64,000 nucleotides of DNA from Bradyrhizobium sp. MOS003 (GCF_003020125.1 NZ_PYFW01000014.1:24230-88229), one strand, 5' to 3'. Numbered from the stretch's first letter, positions 47,804 through 57,295 are shown. A program made the numbers and translations. The notes: generated by a model not told the origin, from the letters alone.

Positions 47804-48681
47804 GCTGCCTCACCGAGACGTCCGAGCAGGCGGCCAAGCAATACGCGGGCGAGATGCAGCCGCATCGCGGGCGGCACCTCGTCGCTCTCGGGCGGCGCGA
47901 GATCGCCTTCGAGCGCAGCTTGGGCTGCGGCAATCCGCACCGCATCCAGGCGCGAGCCGACCAAGGTCGCCTCGGCACCCCTCACCCGTGTCGGCGTATT
48001 GCCGACCGACAAGTACGAAATGCGGATGTCGTGGATGCGCTCGCCGGCGAAGGTCGCGAGGATACCGCAACCGACCAGCGCGTAGTCCCCACGACGCCGC
48101 GCCAACTCGTCGAACGCAAAGCGCTGATCCGCCCTGAACAGCGGAACGTAGATTGCGGTGATCAGCTCGCCGGGCTGTAGCGCCGTCTCGAACAGGTCGA
48201 TGAAGAAGTCGTCGGCCCTGACGCGGCGGCGGCCTGAGGGCCCGGCGATCTCGATCTCGGCATCCAGCGCCAAGGTCATCGCAGGAAATTCGGAAGCAGG
48301 ATCGGCCAGCGCGACGCTACCGCCGAAGGTGCCGCGGTTGCGGATCGCGGGATGGGCCACGAACGGCGCCGCCGCATGCAGCAGCGGCGCGAACTCGGCG
48401 ATTAGCGGCTCGCTGAGCATCTCGCAATGGCGCGTCAGCGCACCGATGCGCAAATGCCCGCCTTCGCGCCTGACCCCGCGCAGCTCGTCGATATGGGTGA
48501 TGTCGATCATTAGCCGCGGCGCCTGCAGTCGCAGCGACAGCGCCGGCACCAGGCTCTGGCCGCCGGCGATGAAACGCGCATCGTCCCCGGCGCGAGCGTG
48601 AGCATCCAGCGCATGGTCGATCGTCGCAGCACGAAAATAGCTGAAAGCCCTCGCCTTCACTGCCGTTTCCCCGAGATCCAT
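47800..48681 (-). CDS. Molybdenum hydroxylase FAD-binding subunit (CoxM-like)
   Basis: The 293-residue subunit has the FAD-domain motifs FIAGGQSLVPALSLRL (AGGQSL) and HPAIRNRGTFGGSVALADPASEFPA (TxGG type), with a C-terminal RISYLSVGNTPTRVRGAEATLVG. It is the first gene of the coxMSL-like set and of the presumed operon running into the liv-type genes. The start could also be the GTG a few codons in. Its promoter region contains two copies of a TGACCA-type dyad. Confidence 0.85.
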   Translation of the reverse strand: MDLGETAVKARAFSYFRAATIDHALDAHARAGDDARFIAGGQSLVPALSLRLQAPRLMIDITHIDELRGVRREGGHLRIGALTRHCEMLSEPLIAEFAPLLHAAAPFVAHPAIRNRGTFGGSVALADPASEFPAMTLALDAEIEIAGPSGRRRVRADDFFIDLFETALQPGELITAIYVPLFRADQRFAFDELARRRGDYALVGCGILATFAGERIHDIRISYLSVGNTPTRVRGAEATLVGSRLDAVRIAAAQAALEGDLAPPESDEVPPAMRLHLARVLLGRLLGRLGEAA

Positions 48682-48709
48682 CGGCTCATCGGCCGGGATG
48701 CCAGATTTG

Positions 48710-48777
48710 TAACCATCTGGTCTCAAAATCCTGACATGGCTGCCGAGGCCGGTCAACAGGAAATGACCATTTGGTCA
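48710..48777. promoter_or_regulatory. Paired operator dyads for the TetR regulator
   Basis: TGACCATTTGGTCA (48764-48777) is a perfect inverted repeat, and TAACCATCTGGTCT (48710-48723) is a one-sided match at 54 bp distance. Each is followed by CAAAA on its right. They lie in the 146-bp gap between the divergent molybdenum-hydroxylase operon and the TetR gene. Confidence 0.7.
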
Positions 48778-48827
48778 CAAAAGCACCTTGGGTTATGAAG
48801 ACAGCGTCAGGTTGATTCAGCGACGAG

Positions 48828-49535
48828 ATGGCCCGAAAAGCGCAGAAAACGGCGAAGCGACCGGCCCGCAAGCGGACCGCGACAGGCAGCAAGTCCGCGC
48901 CAAAGCGTCGCAACATGCGCGCGGCCGACCGCGAGCGCGCGATCGTGGACGAGGCTGTTCGCTTCTTCGCCGAGCGCGGCTTCGAGGGCCAGACCCGCGA
49001 GCTCGCCAAGCGCATGGGCATCACGCATTCGGCGATCTATCGCCACTTCCCCAGCAAGGAAGCGCTCATCGAGCGGGTCTACCAGGAGGTCTATCTCAGC
49101 CGCTGGTCGCCCGATTGGGGTCCGATGATCCGCGATCGTTCATTGTCACTCGAAGTGCGGCTCACGCGCTTCTATCTCGACTATGTTGAGCGCGTGTTCG
49201 AGTACAATTGGGTGCGGATCTTCGTGTTCTCCGGCATGAAGTCGTTCGGCATCACCGGCCGCTATCTCGACATCGTCCGCCGCGAGATCATCGAGCCGGC
49301 GGCGGCCGAACTGCGCCACGAGCTCAGGCTGCCCGACGCCAAGGCGCATTCGCTGAGCGAGCGCGAGACCGAGCTGTTCTGGGGCCTGCACGGCCGCATC
49401 TTCTATCTCGCGATCCGCAAGTTCATCTACGAGACGCCGATTCCAGCCGATCTCGATGCCATCGTCCGCGACGCCGTCCAGACCTTCATGGACGGTGCCA
49501 AGACGACGATGCCGAAGCTGCTCGTAAGCGGCTAG
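48828..49535 (+). CDS. TetR-family regulator of the divergent hydroxylase/transport operon
   Basis: The 235-residue protein has a lysine/arginine-rich tail (residues 1-30) and then a TetR helix-turn-helix: IVDEAVRFFAERGFEGQTRELAKRMGITHSAIYRHFPSKEALIERVYQ. The helical ligand domain contains WVRIFVFSGMKSFGITGRYLDIVRREI. Its divergent placement and the dyads in between suggest that it represses the cox-like/liv-like operon until a ligand binds, and also its own gene. Confidence 0.88.
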   Translation: MARKAQKTAKRPARKRTATGSKSAPKRRNMRAADRERAIVDEAVRFFAERGFEGQTRELAKRMGITHSAIYRHFPSKEALIERVYQEVYLSRWSPDWGPMIRDRSLSLEVRLTRFYLDYVERVFEYNWVRIFVFSGMKSFGITGRYLDIVRREIIEPAAAELRHELRLPDAKAHSLSERETELFWGLHGRIFYLAIRKFIYETPIPADLDAIVRDAVQTFMDGAKTTMPKLLVSG

Positions 49536-51206
49536 CTACTTCGAAAGGCTCGGCAGATCGAGCCCCTTGTCGCGGGCGCAGTCGATCGCCGTCTCGTAGC
49601 CGGCATCGGCATGACGCATGACGCCGGTGGCGGGATCATTCCATAGCACGCGCGCGATCCGCTTGGCTGCTTCCGGCGTCCCGTCCGCGACGATCACCAT
49701 ACCGGCGTGCTGGGAATAGCCGATGCCGACGCCGCCGCCATGGTGCAGCGAGACCCAGGTCGCGCCGCTGGCGCAATTCAGCAGCGCGTTGAGCAACGGC
49801 CAGTCGGACACCGCGTCCGATCCGTCCTTCATCGCCTCGGTCTCGCGGTTGGGGCTCGCCACCGAGCCGCTGTCGAGATGGTCGCGTCCGATCACGATCG
49901 GCGCCGTCAATTCACCGCGCGCTACCATCTCGTTGAAGGCGAGGCCGAGGCGATGGCGGTCGCCAAGCCCGACCCAGCAGATCCGTGCCGGCAGGCCCTG
50001 AAACTTGATGCGCGCCTTCGCCATGTCGAGCCAATTGTGCAGATGCTTGTCGTCGGGCATCAGTTCCTTGACCTTAGCATCCGTCCTGAAGATGTCCTCG
50101 GGATCGCCCGAGAGCGCGGCCCAGCGGAACGGCCCGACGCCACGGCAGAACAACGGCCGGATATAGGCGGGAACGAAGCCCGGGAAATCAAAGGCGTTCT
50201 TCAGGCCCATGTCCTGCGCCATCTGGCGGATGTTGTTGCCATAGTCGAGCGTGGGGATACCTTGCGCATGGAAATCCAGCATGGCCTGGACGTGCTCGAC
50301 CATCGAGGTCTTGGAGGCACGCTCCACGGTCTTCGGATCGGAGCTACGCCTGGCCTCCCACTCGGCGAGCGTCCAGCCTTTCGGCAAGTAGCCGTTGATC
50401 GGGTCGTGCGCGCTGGTCTGGTCGGTGACGATGTCGGGCTTGACGCCACGGCGCACCAACTCCGGGAATATTTCCGCGGCATTGCCGAGCAGGCCGACCG
50501 AGACGGCCTTCTTCGTCTTCGCCGCGTCCGCCATGATCGCCAGCGCTTCGTCGAGGGTCGCGGCCTGGCGATCGAGATAGCCGGTACGCAGGCGCATCTC
50601 GATGCGGCTCGGTTGGCACTCGACCGCGAGCATCGAGGCACCGGCCATGGTCGCAGCCAGCGGCTGCGCTCCACCCATGCCGCCGAGGCCAGCAGTGAGA
50701 ATCCACTTGCCGGCAAGGCTGCCGCCATAATGACGGCGACCGACCTCGACGAAGGTCTCGTAGGTGCCCTGCACGATGCCCTGGCTGCCGATATAGATCC
50801 AGGAGCCCGCCGTCATCTGGCCGTACATCATCAGGCCCTTGCGATCGAGCTCGTTGAAATGATCGAGCGTCGCCCAATGCGGCACGATGTTGGAATTCGC
50901 GATCAGCACGCGCGGTGCATCCGCATGAGTGCGGAACACGCCGACTGGCTTGCCGGACTGCACCAGCAGCGTCTCGTCGCCTTCGAGCTTGCGCAAGGCC
51001 GCAACGATCCGGTCGAAACTCTCCCAGTCGCGCGCTGCGCGGCCGATGCCGCCATAGACCACGAGCTCGCTCGGGCGCTCCGCGACATCAGGGTCGAGAT
51101 TGTTCATCAGCATGCGCAGCGGCGCTTCCGTCAGCCAGCTCTTGGCGCTGATCTCGCTGCCACGGGGCGCGCGGATGGTGCGGTCATTGTCCAGTCGGCG
51201 GTTCAT
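49536..51206 (-). CDS. hutU: Urocanate hydratase HutU
   Basis: The 556-residue cytoplasmic enzyme converts urocanate to imidazolonepropionate using a tightly bound NAD. Family landmarks are the N-terminal GSEISAKSWLTEAPLRMLMNNLDPDVAE, the NAD-binding WILTAGLGGMGGAQPLAATMAGA, TDQTSAHDPINGYLPKGWTL, ARICWVGLGDRHRLG and VSLHHGGGVGIGYSQHAGMVIVADG. It is full length. It is the last gene of hutI-hutH-hutU, 12 bp after hutH. Confidence 0.96.
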   Translation of the reverse strand: MNRRLDNDRTIRAPRGSEISAKSWLTEAPLRMLMNNLDPDVAERPSELVVYGGIGRAARDWESFDRIVAALRKLEGDETLLVQSGKPVGVFRTHADAPRVLIANSNIVPHWATLDHFNELDRKGLMMYGQMTAGSWIYIGSQGIVQGTYETFVEVGRRHYGGSLAGKWILTAGLGGMGGAQPLAATMAGASMLAVECQPSRIEMRLRTGYLDRQAATLDEALAIMADAAKTKKAVSVGLLGNAAEIFPELVRRGVKPDIVTDQTSAHDPINGYLPKGWTLAEWEARRSSDPKTVERASKTSMVEHVQAMLDFHAQGIPTLDYGNNIRQMAQDMGLKNAFDFPGFVPAYIRPLFCRGVGPFRWAALSGDPEDIFRTDAKVKELMPDDKHLHNWLDMAKARIKFQGLPARICWVGLGDRHRLGLAFNEMVARGELTAPIVIGRDHLDSGSVASPNRETEAMKDGSDAVSDWPLLNALLNCASGATWVSLHHGGGVGIGYSQHAGMVIVADGTPEAAKRIARVLWNDPATGVMRHADAGYETAIDCARDKGLDLPSLSK

Positions 51207-51218
51207 GCGGGCACCCCT

Positions 51219-52778
51219 TCAGCTCAGTCTCGGAAACGGATCGGTTGAAAGCTTGGCGAGCGTTGCGGCCGGCAGCGCATCGGCCTCGATCAACGCGGCA
51301 GCTTTGGCGAGATCGCCGGCCATGTAACGGTCAGCCCCGAGCGCCGGCACCTGTTCGCGAAGCTTCGCGATGACGGCGACGAGCGGCGCGCTGGTCGCAT
51401 GCGGTGCGCGCAACGTGATGCCTTGGGCTGCGACCAGAAGCTCGATGCCCAAAATGGCGGCGAGATTGTCGGCCATGTCGGAGAGGCGCCGCGCGGCATG
51501 GGCCGCCATCGAGACGTGGTCTTCCTGGTTGGCGCTGGTTGGCGTCGAATCGATCGAGCAGGCAGAAGCGCGCTGCTTGTTCTCGGCGTAGAGCGCGGCG
51601 GCCGTCACCTCGGCGATCATGAAGCCCGAGTTGATGCCGGGATCCGGCGTCAGGAACGGCGGCAGGCCAAAGTTCAGCGCGGGATCGACGAGCGTGGCAA
51701 TGCGCCGCTCGCTGATCGCGCCGATCTCGGACAACGCCAGCGCAATCGCATCGGCGGCAAAGGCCACCGGCTCGGCGTGGAAGTTGCCGCCCGAGACGAT
51801 CTCGCCGGTCTCGACCAGCACCAGCGGATTGTCGGTGACGGCGTTGGCTTCGACGATCAGCGTGCGTGCCGCCTGCGTGATCAGGTCGAGCGCGGCGCCA
51901 GTAACCTGCGGCTGGCAGCGCAGGCAATAGGGATCCTGCACGCGCTCGTCGCCTTCGAGATGCGACAGTCGGATGTCGCTGCCATCGAGCAGCGCCATCA
52001 GCGTCGCGGCCGCGGCGATCTGTCCGGGATGACCGCGCAAGGCCTGGATTTCGTGGCGGAATGGCGCGGTCGACGCCATCGCCGCGTCGACCGACAAGGC
52101 GCCGGTCACGAGCGCGGCACGCGCCAGGCCGAAGGCTCGGAGTACACCCGATACGGCGTAGGCGGTCGAGAATTGCGTGCCGTTGATCAGCGCGAGACCC
52201 TCCTTGGGGCCGAGCGTCAACGGCGCGAGACCGGCGGCGGCAAGCGCCTCGCTGCCGGATAAGATTTTCCCATCAATGAGCGCCTGTCCCTCACCGATCA
52301 TCACGGCGGTCATGTGCGCGAGCGGTGCAAGATCACCGGAGGCGCCGACCGAGCCCTGCTGCGGCACCAGCGGACAGATGCCTCGCACCAACATCTCCTG
52401 CAACTGCTCGATCACCTCGCGGCGCACGCCGGAGGCGCCGCGCCCGAGCGAGACGATCTTCAGCGCCATCATCAGCCGAACGATCGGCTTCGGCGTCGCC
52501 GGGCCGACGCCGCAGCAATGCGACACGATCAGATTGCGCTGGAGCAGCGCAGTCTGGTCGGGCGGAATCCGCTTCGAGGCCAGCTTGCCGAAGCCGGTGT
52601 TGATGCCGTAGACGGGCGCGTCCGCCCGCGCGGCTTTCGCAACGATCGCCGCGGCAGCCTCGACCCGCGGCCAATATGATGGATCGAGGACGACAGGCGC
52701 GCCTTCAAGCACGCGCGCAAGATCGTCGAGGCCGACCGTCCCCGGCGTAACGACGATCGCTGCGCCTCGGCTCGTCAC
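51219..52778 (-). CDS. hutH: Histidine ammonia-lyase HutH
   Basis: The 519-residue lyase deaminates histidine to urocanate. The self-made MIO cofactor forms from A146-S147-G148 in QGSVGASGDLAPLAHM. Other landmarks are YGINTGFGKLAS, CQPQVTGAALDLI, DNPLVLVETGEIVSGGNFHAEP and SANQEDHVSMAAHAAR. The start is GTG, four bases inside the end of hutI, and a longer frame would only read hutI in another phase. Confidence 0.96.
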   Translation of the reverse strand: MTSRGAAIVVTPGTVGLDDLARVLEGAPVVLDPSYWPRVEAAAAIVAKAARADAPVYGINTGFGKLASKRIPPDQTALLQRNLIVSHCCGVGPATPKPIVRLMMALKIVSLGRGASGVRREVIEQLQEMLVRGICPLVPQQGSVGASGDLAPLAHMTAVMIGEGQALIDGKILSGSEALAAAGLAPLTLGPKEGLALINGTQFSTAYAVSGVLRAFGLARAALVTGALSVDAAMASTAPFRHEIQALRGHPGQIAAAATLMALLDGSDIRLSHLEGDERVQDPYCLRCQPQVTGAALDLITQAARTLIVEANAVTDNPLVLVETGEIVSGGNFHAEPVAFAADAIALALSEIGAISERRIATLVDPALNFGLPPFLTPDPGINSGFMIAEVTAAALYAENKQRASACSIDSTPTSANQEDHVSMAAHAARRLSDMADNLAAILGIELLVAAQGITLRAPHATSAPLVAVIAKLREQVPALGADRYMAGDLAKAAALIEADALPAATLAKLSTDPFPRLS

Positions 52779-53989
52779 TGCCCCCTCCACACCCGGCGAT
52801 GCAGCGGATTGAAGCCGATGCGATAGACCAGCTCGGCAGGACGCTCGACGTCCCAGATCGCGAGGTCGCACCATTTGCCGGCTTCCAGCGTGCCGGTCTC
52901 ACCGAGCACGCCCAGCGCTCGCGCGCCTTCACGGGTGATTCCGGCGAGGCACTCGACGACATTCATCCGGAACAGCGTCGCGCCCATGTTCATCGCGAGC
53001 AGCAGCGACGTCAGCGGCGAGCTGCCGGGATTGCAGTCGGTTGCAAGCGCCATGGGAACACCGTGCTTGCGGAACGTCTCGACCGGCGGCTTCTGCGTCT
53101 CGCGGATGAAGTAGAACGCGCCGGGCAGCAGCACGGCGACCGTGCCGGCTTTTGCCATCGCAGTGGCGCCGGCTTCGTCGGTATGCTCGAGATGATCGGC
53201 CGACAGCGCCGAGAACTTTGCGGCGAGCGCAGCACCGCCGAGGTTCGAGAGCTGATCGGCATGCAGCTTGACCGGCAGCCCGAGCCCCCGCGCCGCCTCG
53301 AACACGCGCGCCGTCTGCTCGGCCGAGAACGCGATGCCTTCCATGAAGGCGTCGACAGCATCGGCAAGTCCGGCCTTTGCGATGGCCGGCAGCATCTCGT
53401 TGCAGACGAGACCGATGTAGCGATCCTTGTCACCATCGGCTTCCACCGGCAACGCATGCGCGCCGAGGAAGGAGGTGCGGATCGCGACAGGCCGCTGACG
53501 ACTGATGCTGCGCGCGGCCGCGAGCTGCCGCATCTCGGTCTCGGTGTCGAGGCCGTAGCCGGACTTGATCTCGACCGTGGTTGCGCCCTCGCCGATCAAC
53601 GCATCCAGCCGCGGCAGAGCGCTCGCGACGAGTTCGGCCTCGCTCGCCTTGCGCGTTGCGGCCACTGTAGAGACGATGCCGCCGCCGGCGCGCGCGATCT
53701 CCTCGTAGCTCGCCCCCTTCAGGCGCAGCTCGAATTCGTGCGCGCGGTTGCCGCCATAGACGAGATGGGTGTGGCAATCGACCAGGCCCGGTGTGATCCA
53801 GCGGCCCTCGCAGTCCGTTCGCTTGATCGCGTCGGCATCAACAGGAAAGTCCGCCGCCGCGCCCGCATAGACGATATGGCCGCCGCGCGCGGCGATCACG
53901 CCATGCTCGATCTCGCCGAGGTCGGGCCGATCGGCCCGCATCGTGGCGAGACGGGCATTGTGCCAGATCCGGTCGAAGCGCTCTGCCAT
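52775..53989 (-). CDS. hutI: Imidazolonepropionase HutI
   Basis: The 404-residue metal-dependent amidohydrolase opens the imidazolone ring to give N-formimino-glutamate. Metal ligands are in VDCHTHLVYGGNRAHEF (H-x-H), KLHADQLSNLGGA and LSADHLEHTDEAG, with the distal aspartate in MALATDCNPGSSPLTS. EIKSGYGLDTETEMRQL is the family motif. It is the first gene of the leftward hut operon and begins 103 bp from hutF. Confidence 0.96.
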   Translation of the reverse strand: MAERFDRIWHNARLATMRADRPDLGEIEHGVIAARGGHIVYAGAAADFPVDADAIKRTDCEGRWITPGLVDCHTHLVYGGNRAHEFELRLKGASYEEIARAGGGIVSTVAATRKASEAELVASALPRLDALIGEGATTVEIKSGYGLDTETEMRQLAAARSISRQRPVAIRTSFLGAHALPVEADGDKDRYIGLVCNEMLPAIAKAGLADAVDAFMEGIAFSAEQTARVFEAARGLGLPVKLHADQLSNLGGAALAAKFSALSADHLEHTDEAGATAMAKAGTVAVLLPGAFYFIRETQKPPVETFRKHGVPMALATDCNPGSSPLTSLLLAMNMGATLFRMNVVECLAGITREGARALGVLGETGTLEAGKWCDLAIWDVERPAELVYRIGFNPLHRRVWRGQ

Positions 53990-54034
53990 GCAACGGTCCC
54001 TTCGCGGATGTCCCTACGCCCTGGGATGCTTGAC

Positions 54035-54054
54035 TTATATGTCTAGACATATAA
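54035..54054. promoter_or_regulatory. HutC operator palindrome overlapping a -10 box
   Basis: TTATATGTCTAGACATATAA is a perfect 20-bp palindrome centred between hutI and hutF. On the plus strand TATAAT (54050-54055) overlaps its right arm, with a TTGACT (54030-54035) 14 bp before. The sequence suits a GntR/HutC-type dimer and, placed here, would shut both divergent hut operons. Urocanate is the usual HutC inducer. Confidence 0.85.
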
Positions 54055-54092
54055 TCGTAAGGCTCTTCTGTCCAGCCGGCGTGTCACTAATC

Positions 54093-55451
54093 ATGTCCCG
54101 ACTGCATTTCGCCTCCGCGCTCCTGCCTTCGGGTTGGGCCAATGACGTGCAGGTGGTGATTACCGCCGGCGCGATCGCGGCGGTGACGGCGGGCGTTGCG
54201 CCAGCCTCCGGCGACGAGCGCCACGCCATCGCGCTGCCGGGATTGGCGAGCCTGCACAGCCACGCCTTCCAGCGCGGCATGGCCGGCCTTGCCGAACTGC
54301 GCGGCGACAGCACCGACACGTTCTGGACCTGGCGCGAGACGATGTATCGCTTCGCCCTCGCAATGACGCCGGATGACGTCGCCGCCGTTGCGACGTTTCT
54401 CTATGTCGAGATGCTGGAGCAGGGCTTTACCCGCGTCGGCGAATTCCATTACCTGCACCATGATCGCGACGGCCTACCCTATGCCGATCCCGCCGAGATG
54501 GCCGCGCGGATCGCGCAGGCTGCCGAGGCCTCCGGCATTGCCCTGACATTGCTGCCGAGTTTTTACGCGCATGGCTCCTTTGGAGGGGCCGCGCCGCATG
54601 ACGGGCAGCGCCGCTTCATCTGCTCAGTCGATCGGTTCGCTGAGCTCATGATCGCCTCCCGCAAGGCGATCGCGGGCTTGCCCGGCGCCAATATCGGCAT
54701 CGCGCCGCACAGCCTGCGCGCGGTGACGCCGGACGAGCTCGCAGCGATCATTCCCCTCGCCGAGGGCGGCCCGGTGCATATCCATGCCGCCGAGCAGGTG
54801 AAGGAAGTCGAGGACTGCCTCGCCTGGTCGGGACGACGACCGGTGCAATGGCTGCTGGAGCACACTCCCGTCGATCGGCGCTGGTGCATCATTCATGCGA
54901 CACACATGACGGGTGAGGAAGTCGTCGCGCTCGCAAAGTCCGGCGCGGTAGCGGGTCTCTGCCCCATCACGGAAGCGAGCCTCGGCGACGGCATCTTCCC
55001 TGCGCGCGAATTTCTCGGCGCGGACGGTACGTTCGGCTTCGGGACCGATTCCAACGTGCTGGTCAGCGTTGCCGACGAATTGCGCCAGCTCGAATATGGC
55101 CAGCGGCTGAAGCATCGCGAGCGCAACGTACTCTCCAGCGGCGCGGGCCGCTCCACCGGTCGCACATTATTCGACCATGCTCTTGCGGGCGGCGCGCAGG
55201 CGCTGGCCCAGCCGACGGCCGGCCTCGTCCCCGGCGCGCGCGCCGACATCGTCACGCTCGACATGGCGCATCCTTCGCTATCCGGGCGCGTCGGCGACGC
55301 AGCCATTGACGGCTGGATCTTCGCCGCGAACAGTTGCGCGATCGATTGCGTCTGGGCCGGCGGCCGCAAGGTCGTCGAAGGCGGACGCCACAGATTGCGC
55401 CAGGCCGCGCGCGAGCGATTCAACGCGGCGGTGCGGAAGCTCGTCTCATGA
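54093..55451 (+). CDS. hutF: Formimidoylglutamate deiminase HutF
   Basis: The 452-residue amidohydrolase converts N-formimino-L-glutamate to N-formyl-L-glutamate and ammonia. Metal ligands are LASLHSHAFQRGMAGLAE (H-x-H) and GGPVHIHAAEQVKEVEDC, with CIIHATHMTGEE and the distal FGTDSNVLVS. The FQRGMAGL and RVGEFHYLHHD motifs are specific to HutF among amidohydrolases. I chose this ATG because the family N-terminus MSRLHFASALLPSGW begins here. It overlaps hutC by four bases. Confidence 0.94.
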   Translation: MSRLHFASALLPSGWANDVQVVITAGAIAAVTAGVAPASGDERHAIALPGLASLHSHAFQRGMAGLAELRGDSTDTFWTWRETMYRFALAMTPDDVAAVATFLYVEMLEQGFTRVGEFHYLHHDRDGLPYADPAEMAARIAQAAEASGIALTLLPSFYAHGSFGGAAPHDGQRRFICSVDRFAELMIASRKAIAGLPGANIGIAPHSLRAVTPDELAAIIPLAEGGPVHIHAAEQVKEVEDCLAWSGRRPVQWLLEHTPVDRRWCIIHATHMTGEEVVALAKSGAVAGLCPITEASLGDGIFPAREFLGADGTFGFGTDSNVLVSVADELRQLEYGQRLKHRERNVLSSGAGRSTGRTLFDHALAGGAQALAQPTAGLVPGARADIVTLDMAHPSLSGRVGDAAIDGWIFAANSCAIDCVWAGGRKVVEGGRHRLRQAARERFNAAVRKLVS

Positions 55452-56176
55452 GCCTCGCCACCGACGCGGCCGACCAGCCGACGCTCTACAAGCGCATTCG
55501 CGCCGACATCGAGACGCGCATCCTGACCGGCGAATGGCCGCCGGGTCATCGCATTCCCTTCGAGCACGAGTTGGTCGCGCGCTACGGCTGTTCGCGCATG
55601 ACCGTGAACAAGGCGCTGTCGGAGCTGGCGCAGGCCGATTTGATCGAACGGCGGCGGCGTGCCGGCTCGTTCGTGCGCCGGCCGCAGCATCAGTCTGCGG
55701 TGCTCAAGATCGCCGACATCCGCGCCGAGATCACCGCGCTCGGCCGCGCTTACGGCTATGAGCTGATCCATCGCAAGCTGCGCGCCGCGACCGCGGCCGA
55801 CCGTGACCGTCTCGGCGTGCGGAAGGCCGGTAAGGTGGTCGCGATCACCTGCCGGCACAGCGCCGACAAGGTGCCGTTCGCCATCGAGGACAGGCTGATC
55901 GATTTGTCGTCCGTGCCCAACGCCGCCACCGCGGATTTCTCGCGCGAACCGCCTGGCTCCTGGCTGCTTCATCATGTCCCATGGACAGAAGCCGAGCACA
56001 CGATCAGCGCCATAGTTGCTGACGAGCGCACGGCGGGCGCACTCGCAATCGCCGTCGGCGCGCCCTGCCTCGTGATCGACCGCTATACCTGGCGCAGCGC
56101 GCGCACCATCACCGCCGTGCGCCTGCTCTATCCCGGTGACTCTCACCGCCTTGTCGCGCGATTCAAGGGAGGTTGA
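55448..56176 (+). CDS. hutC: Histidine-utilisation repressor HutC (GntR family)
   Basis: The 242-residue regulator has an N-terminal winged helix, LYKRIRADIETRILTGEWPPGHRIPFEHELVARYGCSRMTVNKALSELAQADLI, and a UTRA ligand domain (EHTISAIVADERTAGALAIAVGAPCLVIDRYTW). HutC represses hut genes and is released by urocanate. Co-transcription with hutF and the palindrome in the hutI-hutF gap support autoregulation. Confidence 0.94.
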   Translation: MSLATDAADQPTLYKRIRADIETRILTGEWPPGHRIPFEHELVARYGCSRMTVNKALSELAQADLIERRRRAGSFVRRPQHQSAVLKIADIRAEITALGRAYGYELIHRKLRAATAADRDRLGVRKAGKVVAITCRHSADKVPFAIEDRLIDLSSVPNAATADFSREPPGSWLLHHVPWTEAEHTISAIVADERTAGALAIAVGAPCLVIDRYTWRSARTITAVRLLYPGDSHRLVARFKGG

Positions 56177-56279
56177 GAGAATATGTCGGCACAAATCGTG
56201 CAACGCTTCGGGCAACGGTCCACATGGGCCGACAGAGATCAACAGGACGTCAAACCATCTGGGCAAGAGGACGACAATC

Positions 56280-57224
56280 ATGCGTAGTTCGACGATATTT
56301 GCGACAATCATTGCTTTCGCGGCCGCCACTCCCGTGCTCGCCGACGACGTCAAGGTCGGCGTCGGTATCTCCGGATGGACCGGCTTCGCGCCGCTGACGC
56401 TGGCGAAGGAAGCGGGCATCTTCAAGAAGAACGGCCTCGACGTCACCATCAAGAAGATTCCGCAGAAGGACCGCCATCTCGCGATCGCGTCCGGCGACAT
56501 CCAGTGCGCGGCGACCACGGTCGAGACCTGGATCTCCTGGAACGCCAACGGCGTTGCGACCAAGCAGATCTTCCAGCTCGACAAGAGCTATGGCGCCGAC
56601 GGCATGGCCGTGCGCAACGACGTCGCCGCGATCAAGGACCTCAAGGGCAAGACTGTCGCCGCCTCCGCGCCCGGTACCTCGCCGTATTTCGCGCTGGCCT
56701 GGATGCTCAAGAAGAACGGCCTCACGGTGAAGGACGTCACCGTCGTCAACCTCGAGCCTGCAGCTGCCGCGCAAGCCTTCGTCTCCGGCCAGAACGACGC
56801 CGCGATGACCTATGAGCCTTATCTGTCGACGGTGCGCGCCGCGCCCGACAAGGGCAAGATCATCGCGACCACGCTGGACTATCCGATGGTCATGGACACC
56901 TTCGGCTGCACGCCGAAATTCCTGACCGAGAATCCCAAGGCCGCCAAGGCGCTTGCCGACAGCTATTTCGAGGCGCTCGACATGATCGCCAAGGACCAGG
57001 CCAAGGCCTATGAGATCATGGGCGCGGACGTGAAGCAGAGCGGCGAGCAGTTCGGCAGCTCGGCAAAGTATCTGCGCTGGCAGGACAAGGCCGCCAACCA
57101 GAAATTCTTCGCGGGCGACTTCCTGACCTTCAACAAGGAGGCCGCCGAGCTCCTGCTCGAGATCGGCATCATCAAGGCTGCTCCGAAGGTCGAGGACCTC
57201 TTCGACGCCAGCTTCATCAAGTAA
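56280..57224 (+). CDS. ABC transporter binding protein, NitT/TauT type, hut-linked
   Basis: The 314-residue protein has a signal peptide (IFATIIAFAAATPVLADD). The fold includes VKVGVGISGWTGFAPLTLAKEAGIFKKNGLDVTIKKIP, IASGDIQCAATTVETWISW, LKGKTVAASAPGTSPYFALAWMLKK and VSGQNDAAMTYEPYLSTV. It follows hutC by 103 bp with an AGAGG ribosome-binding site, then permease and ATPase genes. Position suggests import of histidine, urocanate or a related imidazole or amide, but this SBP class is not the known HutX type and the ligand is unproven. Confidence 0.82.
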   Translation: MRSSTIFATIIAFAAATPVLADDVKVGVGISGWTGFAPLTLAKEAGIFKKNGLDVTIKKIPQKDRHLAIASGDIQCAATTVETWISWNANGVATKQIFQLDKSYGADGMAVRNDVAAIKDLKGKTVAASAPGTSPYFALAWMLKKNGLTVKDVTVVNLEPAAAAQAFVSGQNDAAMTYEPYLSTVRAAPDKGKIIATTLDYPMVMDTFGCTPKFLTENPKAAKALADSYFEALDMIAKDQAKAYEIMGADVKQSGEQFGSSAKYLRWQDKAANQKFFAGDFLTFNKEAAELLLEIGIIKAAPKVEDLFDASFIK

Positions 57225-57236
57225 CGCCTCGATAGC

Positions 57237-57266
57237 CGCCGGCTCCGCTTCGCTGCGGGGCCGGCG
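57237..57266 (+). terminator. Hairpin between binding-protein and permease genes
   Basis: CGCCGGC (57237-57243) and GCCGGCG (57260-57266) form the outer stem, with an inner CCGC...GCGG pairing. No T-run follows. Such hairpins commonly stabilise the binding-protein mRNA and lower permease expression. Confidence 0.55.
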
Positions 57267-57295
57267 ATCCCGTTCATCTCCCGGATAGATCGTTG

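Noticed and set aside
44907..48681. Aerobic CO dehydrogenase coxMSL
   Set aside because: Gene order matches, but the large subunit lacks the AYXCSFR (form I) or AYRGAGR (form II) loop, so the CO substrate is not supported.
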